From NCBI RefSeq assembly GCF_024169655.1, contig NZ_JALJWV010000001.1, positions 2,175,001 through 2,239,000 on the forward strand: a stretch of DNA of 64,000 nt. The letters are read 5' to 3'. Below the pieces are notes generated by a model. It did not search any database and was not told where the DNA came from. It saw only the letters and a program-made list of their open reading frames with translations. This document shows, piece after piece, positions 16,999 to 24,982 of the stretch; positions within the stretch are counted from its first letter, which is position 1, and every line of letters begins with the position of its first letter. This DNA comes from Pseudomonas marginalis. GTDB lineage: Bacteria; Pseudomonadota; Gammaproteobacteria; Pseudomonadales; Pseudomonadaceae. Both the position numbers and the translations under genes were made by a program.

Positions 16999-18873
16999 GT
17001 GAGTTCCGAATTCAGACCGCAACCCCAATCCGCACCGCGCTACCGCGCGGTCTCCATCGGCCATGCACCGGTGGAAGTCACTGAAGAGCAGGGCGTGCTG
17101 CATATGCGTTCCCTGGAGCCATTGGCCGAGTTGCCGGCGCGCTTGCTCGATCGTCTGGTGCATTGGGCCCGGGTGCGTCCGGAGCAGACCTTCATTGCCG
17201 CCCGCCAGGCCGATGGTGACTGGCGTCGCGTCAGCTACGCGCAGATGCTTGAGAGCGTGCGGGCGATTGCCCAGGCCTTGCTGAGTTACGGCCTGTCGGC
17301 AGACAAGCCGCTGGCGTTGCTGTCGGGCAACGACATCGAGCATTTACAGGTGGCCCTCGGCGCGATGTATGCCGGTATTCCTTATTGCCCGGTGTCGCCG
17401 GCGTATTCGTTGTTGTCCCAGGACTTCGCCAAGCTGCGGCATGTCTGCGACCTGCTGCAACCAGGGCTGGTGTTCGTCAGCGATGCGGCGGCCTACCAGC
17501 GCGCGATCGACGCGGTATTGCCGGCCGAGACGCCGCTGATCAGCGTGCGTGGCCACGTGCCCGGACGCGCCCAGGTCAGCTTCGCGAGCCTGCTGCAAAC
17601 CCCAGGCGGCAGTGCGGCCGATCAGGCGTTCAAGGCCACCGGCCCGGACAGCATCGCCAAGTTTCTTTTCACCTCGGGCTCGACCAAGTTGCCCAAGGCA
17701 GTGATTACCACGCAACGCATGCTCTGCGCCAACCAGCAAATGCTGTTGCAGACATTTCCGGTGTTCGGTGAAGAACCTCCGGTGTTGGTGGACTGGTTGC
17801 CGTGGAATCACACCTTCGGTGGCAGTCACAACGTCGGCATCGTGCTCTACAACGGCGGCACCTTTTACCTCGACAACGGCAAGCCCACGGCCCAGGGGTT
17901 TGTCGAGACCCTGCGCAACCTCAAGGAGGTATCGCCCACGGCCTATCTGACGGTGCCCAAGGGCTGGGAAGAATTGGTCAGCGCCCTGGAGCAGGACGCC
18001 GAGTTGCGCGAGTGCTTTTTTGCGCGGATGAAATTGTTTTTCTTCGCCGCCGCCGGCCTTTCGCAAAGTGTCTGGGACCGCCTCGACCGCGTGGCCGAAC
18101 AGCACTGCGGCGAACGCATCCGCATGATGGCCGGGCTGGGCATGACCGAAGCCGCGCCGTCCTGCACCTTCACCACCGGGCCGTTGTCCATGGCCGGTTA
18201 TATCGGTTTGCCCGCGCCGGGCTGCGAGGTGCGCCTGGTGCCGGTGGACGGCAAGTTCGAAGGGCGATTTTGCGGGCCACACATCATGCCGGGGTACTGG
18301 CGGGCGCCCGAGCAAACTGCTGAAGTGTTCGACGAACAGGGGTTTTACTGTTCGGGAGACGCAATCAAACTCGCCGACCCCAATCGGCCGCAACTGGGGC
18401 TGATGTTCGACGGGCGCATTGCCGAGGATTTCAAACTGTCCTCCGGGGTGTTTGTCAGCGTCGGGCCGTTGCGCAATCGCGCGGTGCTCGAAGGCTCGCC
18501 CTATGTGCAGGACCTGGTGATTACCGCGCCGGACCGCGAATGCCTGGGCGCCCTGGTCTTCCCCAGGCTCTACGAATGCCGCCGGCTGGCGGGCTTGGAC
18601 GCCGACGCGAGCGACGCCGACGTACTCGCCAGCGCGTCGGTGCGCCAGTGGTTCGGCGACTGGTTGCAGCGCCTCAATCGCGACGCCAGCGGCAATGCCA
18701 GCCGTTTGGAATGGATTGCCTTGCTCGACGAGCCGGCGTCTATCGACCGTGGGGAAATTACCGACAAGGGCTCGATCAACCAGCGTGCGGTACTGCAATG
18801 GCGCGCGGCCAAGGTCGAGGCGCTGTATCGCGGTGAAGATGCTGCGATCCTGCGTGCCGAGCCCAGGCCTTGA
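16999..18873 (+). CDS. fcs: Feruloyl-CoA synthetase
   Basis: An ATP-dependent acid-CoA ligase that activates ferulate, coumarate and caffeate. A 624-residue AMP-forming enzyme: the P-loop-like LFTSGSTKLPKAVITT (about residues 220-235), then GLGMTEAAPSCTF and YCSGDAIKLADP; the usual C-terminal lysine domain ends after RGEITDKGSINQRAV. The GTG at 16999 is preferred because GGAGGA lies seven bases upstream; an in-frame TTG at 16981 falls inside a hairpin. The stop overlaps the TTG start of the thiolase gene by three bases, indicating coupled translation. Confidence 0.95.
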   Translation: MSSEFRPQPQSAPRYRAVSIGHAPVEVTEEQGVLHMRSLEPLAELPARLLDRLVHWARVRPEQTFIAARQADGDWRRVSYAQMLESVRAIAQALLSYGLSADKPLALLSGNDIEHLQVALGAMYAGIPYCPVSPAYSLLSQDFAKLRHVCDLLQPGLVFVSDAAAYQRAIDAVLPAETPLISVRGHVPGRAQVSFASLLQTPGGSAADQAFKATGPDSIAKFLFTSGSTKLPKAVITTQRMLCANQQMLLQTFPVFGEEPPVLVDWLPWNHTFGGSHNVGIVLYNGGTFYLDNGKPTAQGFVETLRNLKEVSPTAYLTVPKGWEELVSALEQDAELRECFFARMKLFFFAAAGLSQSVWDRLDRVAEQHCGERIRMMAGLGMTEAAPSCTFTTGPLSMAGYIGLPAPGCEVRLVPVDGKFEGRFCGPHIMPGYWRAPEQTAEVFDEQGFYCSGDAIKLADPNRPQLGLMFDGRIAEDFKLSSGVFVSVGPLRNRAVLEGSPYVQDLVITAPDRECLGALVFPRLYECRRLAGLDADASDADVLASASVRQWFGDWLQRLNRDASGNASRLEWIALLDEPASIDRGEITDKGSINQRAVLQWRAAKVEALYRGEDAAILRAEPRP

Positions 18874-20111
18874 GCGGCGTCGGGCAATATTCGGCGTTTG
18901 CCGACGTAGCGCTTTACGCGGCGGTACGCACGCCGTGGGTCGACCTCGGTGGCGCTCTGGCCCAGGTGTCGCCCATCGACCTGGGGATCAAGGTCGGCCG
19001 TGAAGTCCTGGCCCGTGCCGGTGTTGACCCGCTGGCGGTGGACAGCGTACTGGCTGGGTCCATGGCCCAGGCCAGCTTCGATGCGTATTTGCTGCCGCGA
19101 CATGTCGGATTGTATAGCGGTGTGGCGCAATCGGTCCCGGCGCTGGGGGTGCAGCGCATCTGCGCCACGGGCTTCGAGCTGTTGCGCCAGGCCGCTGAGC
19201 AACTGCGCGACGAGGTGCAACTGGCCTTGTGCGTGGCCAGTGAGTCGATGTCCCGCAACCCGATTGCGGCCTACACCCACCGGGATGGGTTTCGTCTGGG
19301 GGGCGAGGTGCAATTCAAGGATTTTCTCTGGGAGGCCCTCTACGACCCGGCCCCGGGACTGGACATGATCGCCACCGCGGACCACCTGGCGCGCCGCTAT
19401 GGCCTGAGCCGCGAGGCCGTGGACCGTTACGCCTGCGAGAGCCATCAACGCGCATTGCAGGCGCAGCGTGACGGCGCTTGGGCCGAAGAGATCGTGACGG
19501 TCGATAACCAAGTGTTCGAGCTGGAGGGGTATCAGCCGCGCGGCATCAGCCTGGCGCACCGCGCCGCTGCCGTCACCCAGGACAGCCACCCACGGCCCAC
19601 CGATCTTGCGGCCCTGGCACGCTTGCGTGCCGTGCATGCCAATGGCGTGCAAACCGCTGGCAACAGCTGCGCGGTGGTCGATGGCGCGGCGGCAGCCCTG
19701 GTCGGGCGCGCGTCGGCCTGCACGCGTCCGGCCCTGGCCCAACTGCTGGCCAGCGCGGTGGTCGGCGTGGCGCCGGAGTTCATGGGCATCGGCCCGGCGC
19801 CGGCGATCCGTCTGCTGCTGCAGCGCAGCGGGTTGAGCCTGGATGAGATCGGCCGTTTCGAGATCAACGAAGCACAGGCGGCCCAGGTCTTGGCGGTGGC
19901 CCAGGAACTGCAGTTGGACAGCGCCCGGCTCAACGTCCAGGGCGGTTCGCTGGCGGTGGGGCATCCACTGGCCGCCACTGGCCTGCGCCTGGTCATGACG
20001 CTGGCCCGGCAATTACGCCGGCACAACCTGCGCTACGGGATTGCCGCGGCGTGTGTCGGCGGTGGGCAGGGCATGGCGTTGTTGATCGAGAACCCGGCCT
20101 ATCGCGGTTGA
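18870..20111 (+). CDS. aat: Acetyl-CoA acetyltransferase (thiolase) of the ferulate operon
   Basis: A 413-residue thiolase. The active-site cysteine sits in RICATGFELLRQAAEQL (about residue 90), and the C-terminal GGSLAVGHPLAATGLR and ACVGGGQGMAL hold the catalytic His and Cys. The start is a TTG overlapping the fcs stop; no better start is evident, and the protein aligns from its first residues. A beta-ketothiolase is routinely found in Pseudomonas ferulate operons but is not required for the CoA-dependent non-beta-oxidative route. It may serve a beta-oxidative side path. Confidence 0.9.
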   Translation: MSGVGQYSAFADVALYAAVRTPWVDLGGALAQVSPIDLGIKVGREVLARAGVDPLAVDSVLAGSMAQASFDAYLLPRHVGLYSGVAQSVPALGVQRICATGFELLRQAAEQLRDEVQLALCVASESMSRNPIAAYTHRDGFRLGGEVQFKDFLWEALYDPAPGLDMIATADHLARRYGLSREAVDRYACESHQRALQAQRDGAWAEEIVTVDNQVFELEGYQPRGISLAHRAAAVTQDSHPRPTDLAALARLRAVHANGVQTAGNSCAVVDGAAAALVGRASACTRPALAQLLASAVVGVAPEFMGIGPAPAIRLLLQRSGLSLDEIGRFEINEAQAAQVLAVAQELQLDSARLNVQGGSLAVGHPLAATGLRLVMTLARQLRRHNLRYGIAAACVGGGQGMALLIENPAYRG

Positions 20112-20154
20112 GCGTTCAACGGTGTAACTCCTTTTTTATTCGATGAGGTTTGCC

Positions 20155-21909
20155 ATGTGGAGCTATCAGGCGCCGCTGCGCGATATGCAATTTGTGCTTG
20201 AACATTGGCTGCAAGCACCCGAGGTGTGGAGCCAATGTTCGGCGTTCGAGACGTTGGACATGTCACTCGCCGTGCAGGTGTTGGAGGAAGCGGCGCGCTT
20301 CAGTCAGCGGGTGCTGGCGCCCCTGAACGCCAGCGGCGATCGTCAAGGCTGTCGCTGGAACACCGGTCAGGTCAGCACGCCGGACGGTTTCGCCGAGGCC
20401 TATCGCGCCTATGTCGACGCTGGCTGGCCGGCCTTGGCGTGCGCCGAAGGGCAGGGCGGCCAAGGGTTGCCGCAACTGCTCGACGCGGCGCTGCAAGAGA
20501 TGCTCTACGCCAGCAATCACGCATGGGCCATGTACACCGGGATCGCCCACGGCGCCTACCTCTGCCTCAAGACCCACGCCGCGCCCTGGTTGCAGGCGCG
20601 CTACTTGCCCGAGATCGTCAGCGGGCATGCCTTACCCACCATGTGCCTGACCGAGCCCCAGGCCGGCAGCGATGTCGGGCTGCTGCGCTGTCGCGCGACC
20701 CCCGAGGGCGACGGCCGTTATCGCCTGCAGGGCAACAAACTGTTTATCTCCGGCGGCGAGCACGACCTCACGGCCAATATCCTGCACCTGGTGCTGGCGC
20801 GCTTGCCCGATGCGCCGCCGGGCAGTCGCGGCCTTTCACTGTTCCTGGTGCCCAAGCTGCTGGACGATGGCCAGGCCAACGGTGTGCATTGCGACGGCAT
20901 TGAACACAAGATGGGCATCAAGGGCAGCGCCACGTGCTCCCTGGTGTTCGACGCCGCCCAAGGCTGGCTGATCGGCGACGCCAATCGCGGCTTGGCGGCG
21001 ATGTTCGTGATGATGAATTCGGCGCGCCTGCATGTCGGCCTGCAAGGCCTGGGGCATGTCGAGGCGGCTTGGCAGAACGCCCACCAATACGCCGCCGAGC
21101 GCGTGCAAATGCGCGCGCCATCAAGGCCGCAAGGGGTGCCTGCGCAAGCGGCTGACCCCATCCTTTATCACCCGGCCATGCGCCGCGTGTTGCTGGAATT
21201 GCGCACGGCCAGCGAGGGGATGCGCGCCATCGGCTATTGGGCCGCGCATTTACTCGATCAGGCCGAGCATGACCCCAACCCACAGGCGCGGGAGTGCGCC
21301 GGGCAACTGGCGCAGTTGCTGACGCCGATCATCAAGGCGTTTTTCACCGAGCAGGGTTTCCGTCAGGCCAGCAATGCCTTGCAGGTCTTCGGCGGTTACG
21401 GCTACGTCGCCGAGTTCGCCATCGAGCAAACGCTGCGCGACAGTCGCATCGCGATGATCTATGAGGGCAGCAACGAGATCCAGGCCAATGACCTGCTGCT
21501 GCGCAAGGTGCTGGGCGATGAAGGACGTGCCTTCGGCCTGCTGCTGGCAGTGCTGCGCGACGAGGCCGGGCAGGGCGGCCAATGCGCCGCGTGTGCAGGT
21601 TTCGCCGACGCGCTGGACAACCTGTGTGACGCGCTGGCCCGTGTGGTCGAGGCCATACGTGAGCGGTCGCTGGAGGACAGCGAGTACCCCTATCGGGCCG
21701 CGCCGGACTTTCTCCAGTTATGTGGCGTGGCCCTGCTGGCCCTGGCATGGGCGCGGGCCGCACGGGTTTCCAGGGCATTGCCCGAAGACGATCCGTTGCG
21801 TGCCGCCAAGCTGCAAAGCGCCGGGTTCTTTTTCGATTACCTGCCGTCGCGGTTGGCGCAGCACCTGGGCGCGATAGACGCGGCACGCGCGGCGTTGGCG
21901 TTCGTCTGA
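20155..21909 (+). CDS. acd: Acyl-CoA dehydrogenase
   Basis: A 584-residue FAD enzyme of the long-form acyl-CoA dehydrogenase group (FadE5/DmdC-like). MWSYQAPLRDMQFVL is the typical start; the ATG at 20155 has GAGG six bases upstream, better than the ATG at 20143. The flavin/substrate region MCLTEPQAGSDVG, the FGGYGYVAEF stretch and MIYEGSNEIQANDL with the likely catalytic Glu are visible. In ferulate operons such a dehydrogenase probably desaturates phenylpropanoyl-CoA (for example dihydroferuloyl-CoA) into the ech substrate. It is 43 bp after the thiolase and 55 bp before vanR. Confidence 0.92.
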   Translation: MWSYQAPLRDMQFVLEHWLQAPEVWSQCSAFETLDMSLAVQVLEEAARFSQRVLAPLNASGDRQGCRWNTGQVSTPDGFAEAYRAYVDAGWPALACAEGQGGQGLPQLLDAALQEMLYASNHAWAMYTGIAHGAYLCLKTHAAPWLQARYLPEIVSGHALPTMCLTEPQAGSDVGLLRCRATPEGDGRYRLQGNKLFISGGEHDLTANILHLVLARLPDAPPGSRGLSLFLVPKLLDDGQANGVHCDGIEHKMGIKGSATCSLVFDAAQGWLIGDANRGLAAMFVMMNSARLHVGLQGLGHVEAAWQNAHQYAAERVQMRAPSRPQGVPAQAADPILYHPAMRRVLLELRTASEGMRAIGYWAAHLLDQAEHDPNPQARECAGQLAQLLTPIIKAFFTEQGFRQASNALQVFGGYGYVAEFAIEQTLRDSRIAMIYEGSNEIQANDLLLRKVLGDEGRAFGLLLAVLRDEAGQGGQCAACAGFADALDNLCDALARVVEAIRERSLEDSEYPYRAAPDFLQLCGVALLALAWARAARVSRALPEDDPLRAAKLQSAGFFFDYLPSRLAQHLGAIDAARAALAFV

Positions 21910-21964
21910 CGCGGTCGGATGCTTGCGGTACTATGGCGACTCACGTTTTCTGGAAGTTGCCTGG

Positions 21965-22678
21965 ATGAGTAAACCCGGTCAATTGGTGCTGGTTGCACTG
22001 CGCAAGATGATCGCCAGCGGCGAGTTGGCGGCGGGTGAGCGGCTGATGGAGATTCCCACGGCGCAACTGTTCGGTGTGTCACGCATGCCCGTGCGCATGG
22101 CGTTCCGTACCCTCGAGCAGGAAGGGCTGCTGGTGCCGTTTGGCGGGCGCGGGTATCAGGTGCGTTCGGTCAGCCCGGACGACATTGCCGGCGCCGTCGA
22201 AGTGCGTGGTGTGCTCGAGGGCCTGGCTGCGCGTCAAACTGCCGAGCGCGGTTTGTCCGACGCGGCGCGTGCGACGCTTGAGCGCTGCCTGGTGGAAGGC
22301 GATCAACTGTTCGACAAGGGCTACGTGACCGAGGACGACCTTGAGGTCTATCACGACCTGAACATGCGCTTTCACCACGTCATCGTTGAAGGTAGCCACA
22401 ACCCGGCGATCGCCGATGCGCTGGCACGCAATGATCATCTGCCGTTCGCGTCGGTCACCGCGCTGGCGGTGGATCGCGAGGACATGGTCCGCGAATACCG
22501 GCGTTTCAACTATGCCCACATGCAACATCACTCGGTCTTCGATGCCCTGGTCAATCGCCAGGGCGCACGGGCCGAAGCGATCATGCGCGAGCACGCCAAC
22601 GCGACCTTGCGTTATGCCGAGATCTTCGGTTCGGCGACCGCCAATGCGCGGATGAAGGTCATTCTGCCCACGGCCTGA
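21965..22678 (+). CDS. vanR: GntR-family regulator of vanillate genes
   Basis: A 237-residue FadR-subfamily regulator: N-terminal winged helix (LVALRKMIASGELAAGERLM, then TAQLFGVSRMPVRMAFRTLE) and a C-terminal helical FCD ligand domain with metal-binding histidines (NMRFHHVI, MQHHSVF). The ATG at 21965 is in front of MSKPGQL. It converges on vanB with a 6-bp gap. VanR represses vanAB and is released by vanillate in related bacteria; TGGATCCA-centred palindromes upstream of vanA match the known VanR operator core. Confidence 0.92.
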   Translation: MSKPGQLVLVALRKMIASGELAAGERLMEIPTAQLFGVSRMPVRMAFRTLEQEGLLVPFGGRGYQVRSVSPDDIAGAVEVRGVLEGLAARQTAERGLSDAARATLERCLVEGDQLFDKGYVTEDDLEVYHDLNMRFHHVIVEGSHNPAIADALARNDHLPFASVTALAVDREDMVREYRRFNYAHMQHHSVFDALVNRQGARAEAIMREHANATLRYAEIFGSATANARMKVILPTA

Positions 22679-22684
22679 CGCCTT

Positions 22685-23635
22685 TCAGAGATCGAGCACC
22701 AGCAGCGCGGTTTTCGCGCGCGAGCAGCAGGGGGTGAACTGGTCGTTCAGCGCTTGTTCCTGCTCGGTGAGGAACAGGTCGCGGTGCTCCGGGATGCCTT
22801 CGAGCACGCGGGTCAGGCAGGTTCCGCAAATCCCTTGTTCGCACGACACGGCAATCTCGATGCCGTGGCTTTCCAGGACCTGGACCACGCTCCGGTCGGC
22901 GGGTATGTCGAAAACCTGGCCGCTGCTGGCGAGCTTCACCGAAAAACTCCCGTCGAGGCGGCTATCCACTGGCGCCGCCGCGAAGTATTCGCGATGCAGG
23001 CATGCCTCCTGCCAGCCCTGGGCCAGAGCGCTGTCGAGCACATGCTGCATGAAGCCGCCGGGGCCGCAGACATACAGGTGGACGTTGGCGTCGGGCGCCG
23101 CCAGCACCTGGGCGGTGTTCATTGCCGTAGGGGGCTGCTCGTCGAAATGCAGGAACACGCGCTCGGCGAACGATGCGTTCTTGAGGCGTTGCACAAAGGC
23201 CGCGCGTTCACTGGCGCGGGCACAATAATGCAGTTCGAAGTCGGCGCCGATATGGGCCAGGCGCTCGGCCATGCACAGGATCGGGGTGATGCCGATGCCG
23301 CCGGCGAACAGCAGGCTGCGTCGGGCTTCGTGCGCCAGCGGGAACAGGTTGCGCGGTGCGCTGATCTGCAGGCGGGCGCCCGGGTGTATGTGTTCGTGCA
23401 GGCAGCGGGAGCCACCCCGAGAGGCTGGATCCTTGAGCACCCCGATCAGGTAGCGATGCTGTTCTTCAGGGTGATTGCACAGGGAATATTGGCGGATCAG
23501 CCCGTCCGGCAGATGCACGTCGATATGTGCGCCAGCGCTGAAGGCCGGCAGCGCCTGGCCATCGACGCGGGCCAATTCAAAGCTGCAAATGTCCTGGGCT
23601 TCGTTGTTGCGGGATACCACCACCACATCGATCAT
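22685..23635 (-). CDS. vanB: Vanillate O-demethylase, reductase subunit
   Basis: A 316-residue class IA oxygenase reductase that passes electrons from NAD(P)H through FMN and a [2Fe-2S] centre to VanA. Domains in order: flavin-binding (about 1-100, with RQYSLCNHP), nucleotide-binding (LLFAGGIGITPILCMAERL, about 110-220) and a C-terminal plant-type ferredoxin with CEQGICGTC and the fourth ligand in FTPCCS. It starts 29 bp after the vanA stop in one operon. Confidence 0.95.
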   Translation of the reverse strand: MIDVVVVSRNNEAQDICSFELARVDGQALPAFSAGAHIDVHLPDGLIRQYSLCNHPEEQHRYLIGVLKDPASRGGSRCLHEHIHPGARLQISAPRNLFPLAHEARRSLLFAGGIGITPILCMAERLAHIGADFELHYCARASERAAFVQRLKNASFAERVFLHFDEQPPTAMNTAQVLAAPDANVHLYVCGPGGFMQHVLDSALAQGWQEACLHREYFAAAPVDSRLDGSFSVKLASSGQVFDIPADRSVVQVLESHGIEIAVSCEQGICGTCLTRVLEGIPEHRDLFLTEQEQALNDQFTPCCSRAKTALLVLDL

Positions 23636-23664
23636 GTTCAGTCCTCGTAGGGTTATCGCGCCGT

Positions 23665-24726
23665 TCAGGCGCTGGTGGTGGCGATCAGTTGCGCTGCGAG
23701 GGCGCGCTCCTTGGCGATCAGCCGTTCGAGGACCTTGCGTGACTGCACGCCACCGGCATCGATATTGAGCTTGAGCAGAGTGCGCGTCGGGTGGGCCAGC
23801 AGGTTCTGTTGCTGGCGTTCAAGCATCTCCAGGTCTTCGCTGAAAATCTTGCCCTGGCCTTCGCGAATGCTCGCGGTCAGTGCCGGGTCCTGAGGATTGA
23901 AGCTGCGCGCCATGCCCCAGAAGTACCAGATCGACGTTTCGGTTTGCGGGGTGATGAAGTCCACCACGATGCTCGCGGCCTTATGCTCAGGCGCGGCGTG
24001 GTAGCCGCCCTTGCCGGCGTGGGCCACGCCGACTTCGATCAGCACGTGGCTGGGCGGGGTGAAGCGGCAGATCTGCCAGCGGTCCACCGGCACGTCATCG
24101 GCGAGGTTATTGCCACGCAGGGCCATGCGCCAGAACGGCGGGGCCATGATGTTTTCCATGTGTCGGGCGGTGACGACTTCATCGCCTTCGACCGTGGTCA
24201 CGGGGGGCGCTTCGTCGATTTCCTTCTGGCCGATGCTGGAGGCGTGGACGTAGGTTTCGTGGGTCAGGTCCATCAGGTTGTCGATCATCAGGCGGTAGTC
24301 GCACTGGATGTCAAACAAGCCGCCGCCATAGGCCCACTGGTCACTCACGGCCCATTCCAAGTGGTGGATCAGCGCCGGGTCGGCCAGGGCCTGATCGCCG
24401 GGCCACACCCAGATGAAACCGTAGCGTTCCACCGCGGCGAAGGTCTTGTTGCAGGGAAAACCGCGCACCCGCTGCCCAGGCATTTCGACGGTCTTGCCGT
24501 CGCCACCCATGACCAGGCCGTGGTAGCCACAGACCAGCTTGCCGTTTTCGACATAGCCCAACGAGAGCGGCGCGCCGCGATGCGGACAGAAGTCCTCGAC
24601 AGCCACGACGGCGCCTTCCAGCCCGCGATAAAACACCATTTTTTCACCGCAGATCTGCCGACCCAGCGGCTTCTGTGCGATTTCATCGGGGGTGCAGGCG
24701 ACATACCACGTGTTCTTGGGGTACAT
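23665..24726 (-). CDS. vanA: Vanillate O-demethylase, oxygenase subunit
   Basis: A Rieske non-haem iron monooxygenase turning vanillate into protocatechuate plus formaldehyde. The 353 residues show the Rieske cluster ligands Cys47/His49 (CPHRG) and Cys66/His69 (CGYHG), then the iron site around NLMDLTHETYVHASS with its Asp/His ligands. The ATG at 24724-24726 has GGAGAG upstream. A CA motif and a 20-bp TGGATCCA palindrome lie just 5'. No protocatechuate-cleavage gene is in the window, so later steps are encoded elsewhere. Confidence 0.96.
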   Translation of the reverse strand: MYPKNTWYVACTPDEIAQKPLGRQICGEKMVFYRGLEGAVVAVEDFCPHRGAPLSLGYVENGKLVCGYHGLVMGGDGKTVEMPGQRVRGFPCNKTFAAVERYGFIWVWPGDQALADPALIHHLEWAVSDQWAYGGGLFDIQCDYRLMIDNLMDLTHETYVHASSIGQKEIDEAPPVTTVEGDEVVTARHMENIMAPPFWRMALRGNNLADDVPVDRWQICRFTPPSHVLIEVGVAHAGKGGYHAAPEHKAASIVVDFITPQTETSIWYFWGMARSFNPQDPALTASIREGQGKIFSEDLEMLERQQQNLLAHPTRTLLKLNIDAGGVQSRKVLERLIAKERALAAQLIATTSA

Positions 24727-24747
24727 GGTGACTCTCCAGGCGAGTGA

Positions 24748-24758
24748 TTGTTCTTATT
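24748..24758 (-). promoter_or_regulatory. Candidate Hfq/Crc CA motif before vanA
   Basis: On the minus strand AATAAGAACAA gives two overlapping AAnAAnAA matches, 8 bases upstream of the GGAGAG ribosome site and overlapping the edge of the VanR palindrome. Confidence 0.55.
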
Positions 24759-24775
24759 TAATGGATCCATTAAAT
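24756..24775. promoter_or_regulatory. VanR operator, proximal site
   Basis: ATTTAATGGATCCATTAAAT is a perfect 20-bp palindrome 30 bp upstream of the vanA ATG. The core AATGGATCCATT resembles the well-known VanR operator ATTGGATCCAAT. A second, adjoining palindrome, TGAAGCGCTTCA (24775-24786), may belong to the same control region. Confidence 0.8.
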
Positions 24776-24855
24776 GAAGCGCTTCACTTTGAGTCAACAT
24801 GCAGTGTGGTTTTAGCGAGATTTATTTGGGCGATTATCGATCATCTTTTTGTTTT

Positions 24856-24863
24856 TGGATCCA
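24856..24863. promoter_or_regulatory. VanR operator, distal half-symmetric site
   Basis: A second TGGATCCA core, in the context TTTTTGGATCCATTGA, lies exactly 94 bp from the first core (24762). That is about nine helical turns, so both sites face the same side of the DNA. Confidence 0.5.
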
Positions 24864-24888
24864 TTGATCGCGTCTTTGCGGGATGGGT

Positions 24889-24912
24889 AACCCGGCCCGA
24901 GGCCGGGTTTTT
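24889..24912 (+). terminator. Rho-independent-type hairpin between vanA and the OprD-like gene
   Basis: AACCCGGCC-CGA-GGCCGGGTT followed by TTT (a run of five T) on the plus strand. A-residues precede the stem, so it could also act for the minus-strand OprD-like transcript arriving from the right and isolate it from the van promoter region. Confidence 0.6.
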
Positions 24913-24982
24913 GTTGCTCCAGAAGGCCTATCCGATGGCCACATTTGAACGATCTAGCCCAGGTGGATCACGGGGCGGTCAC

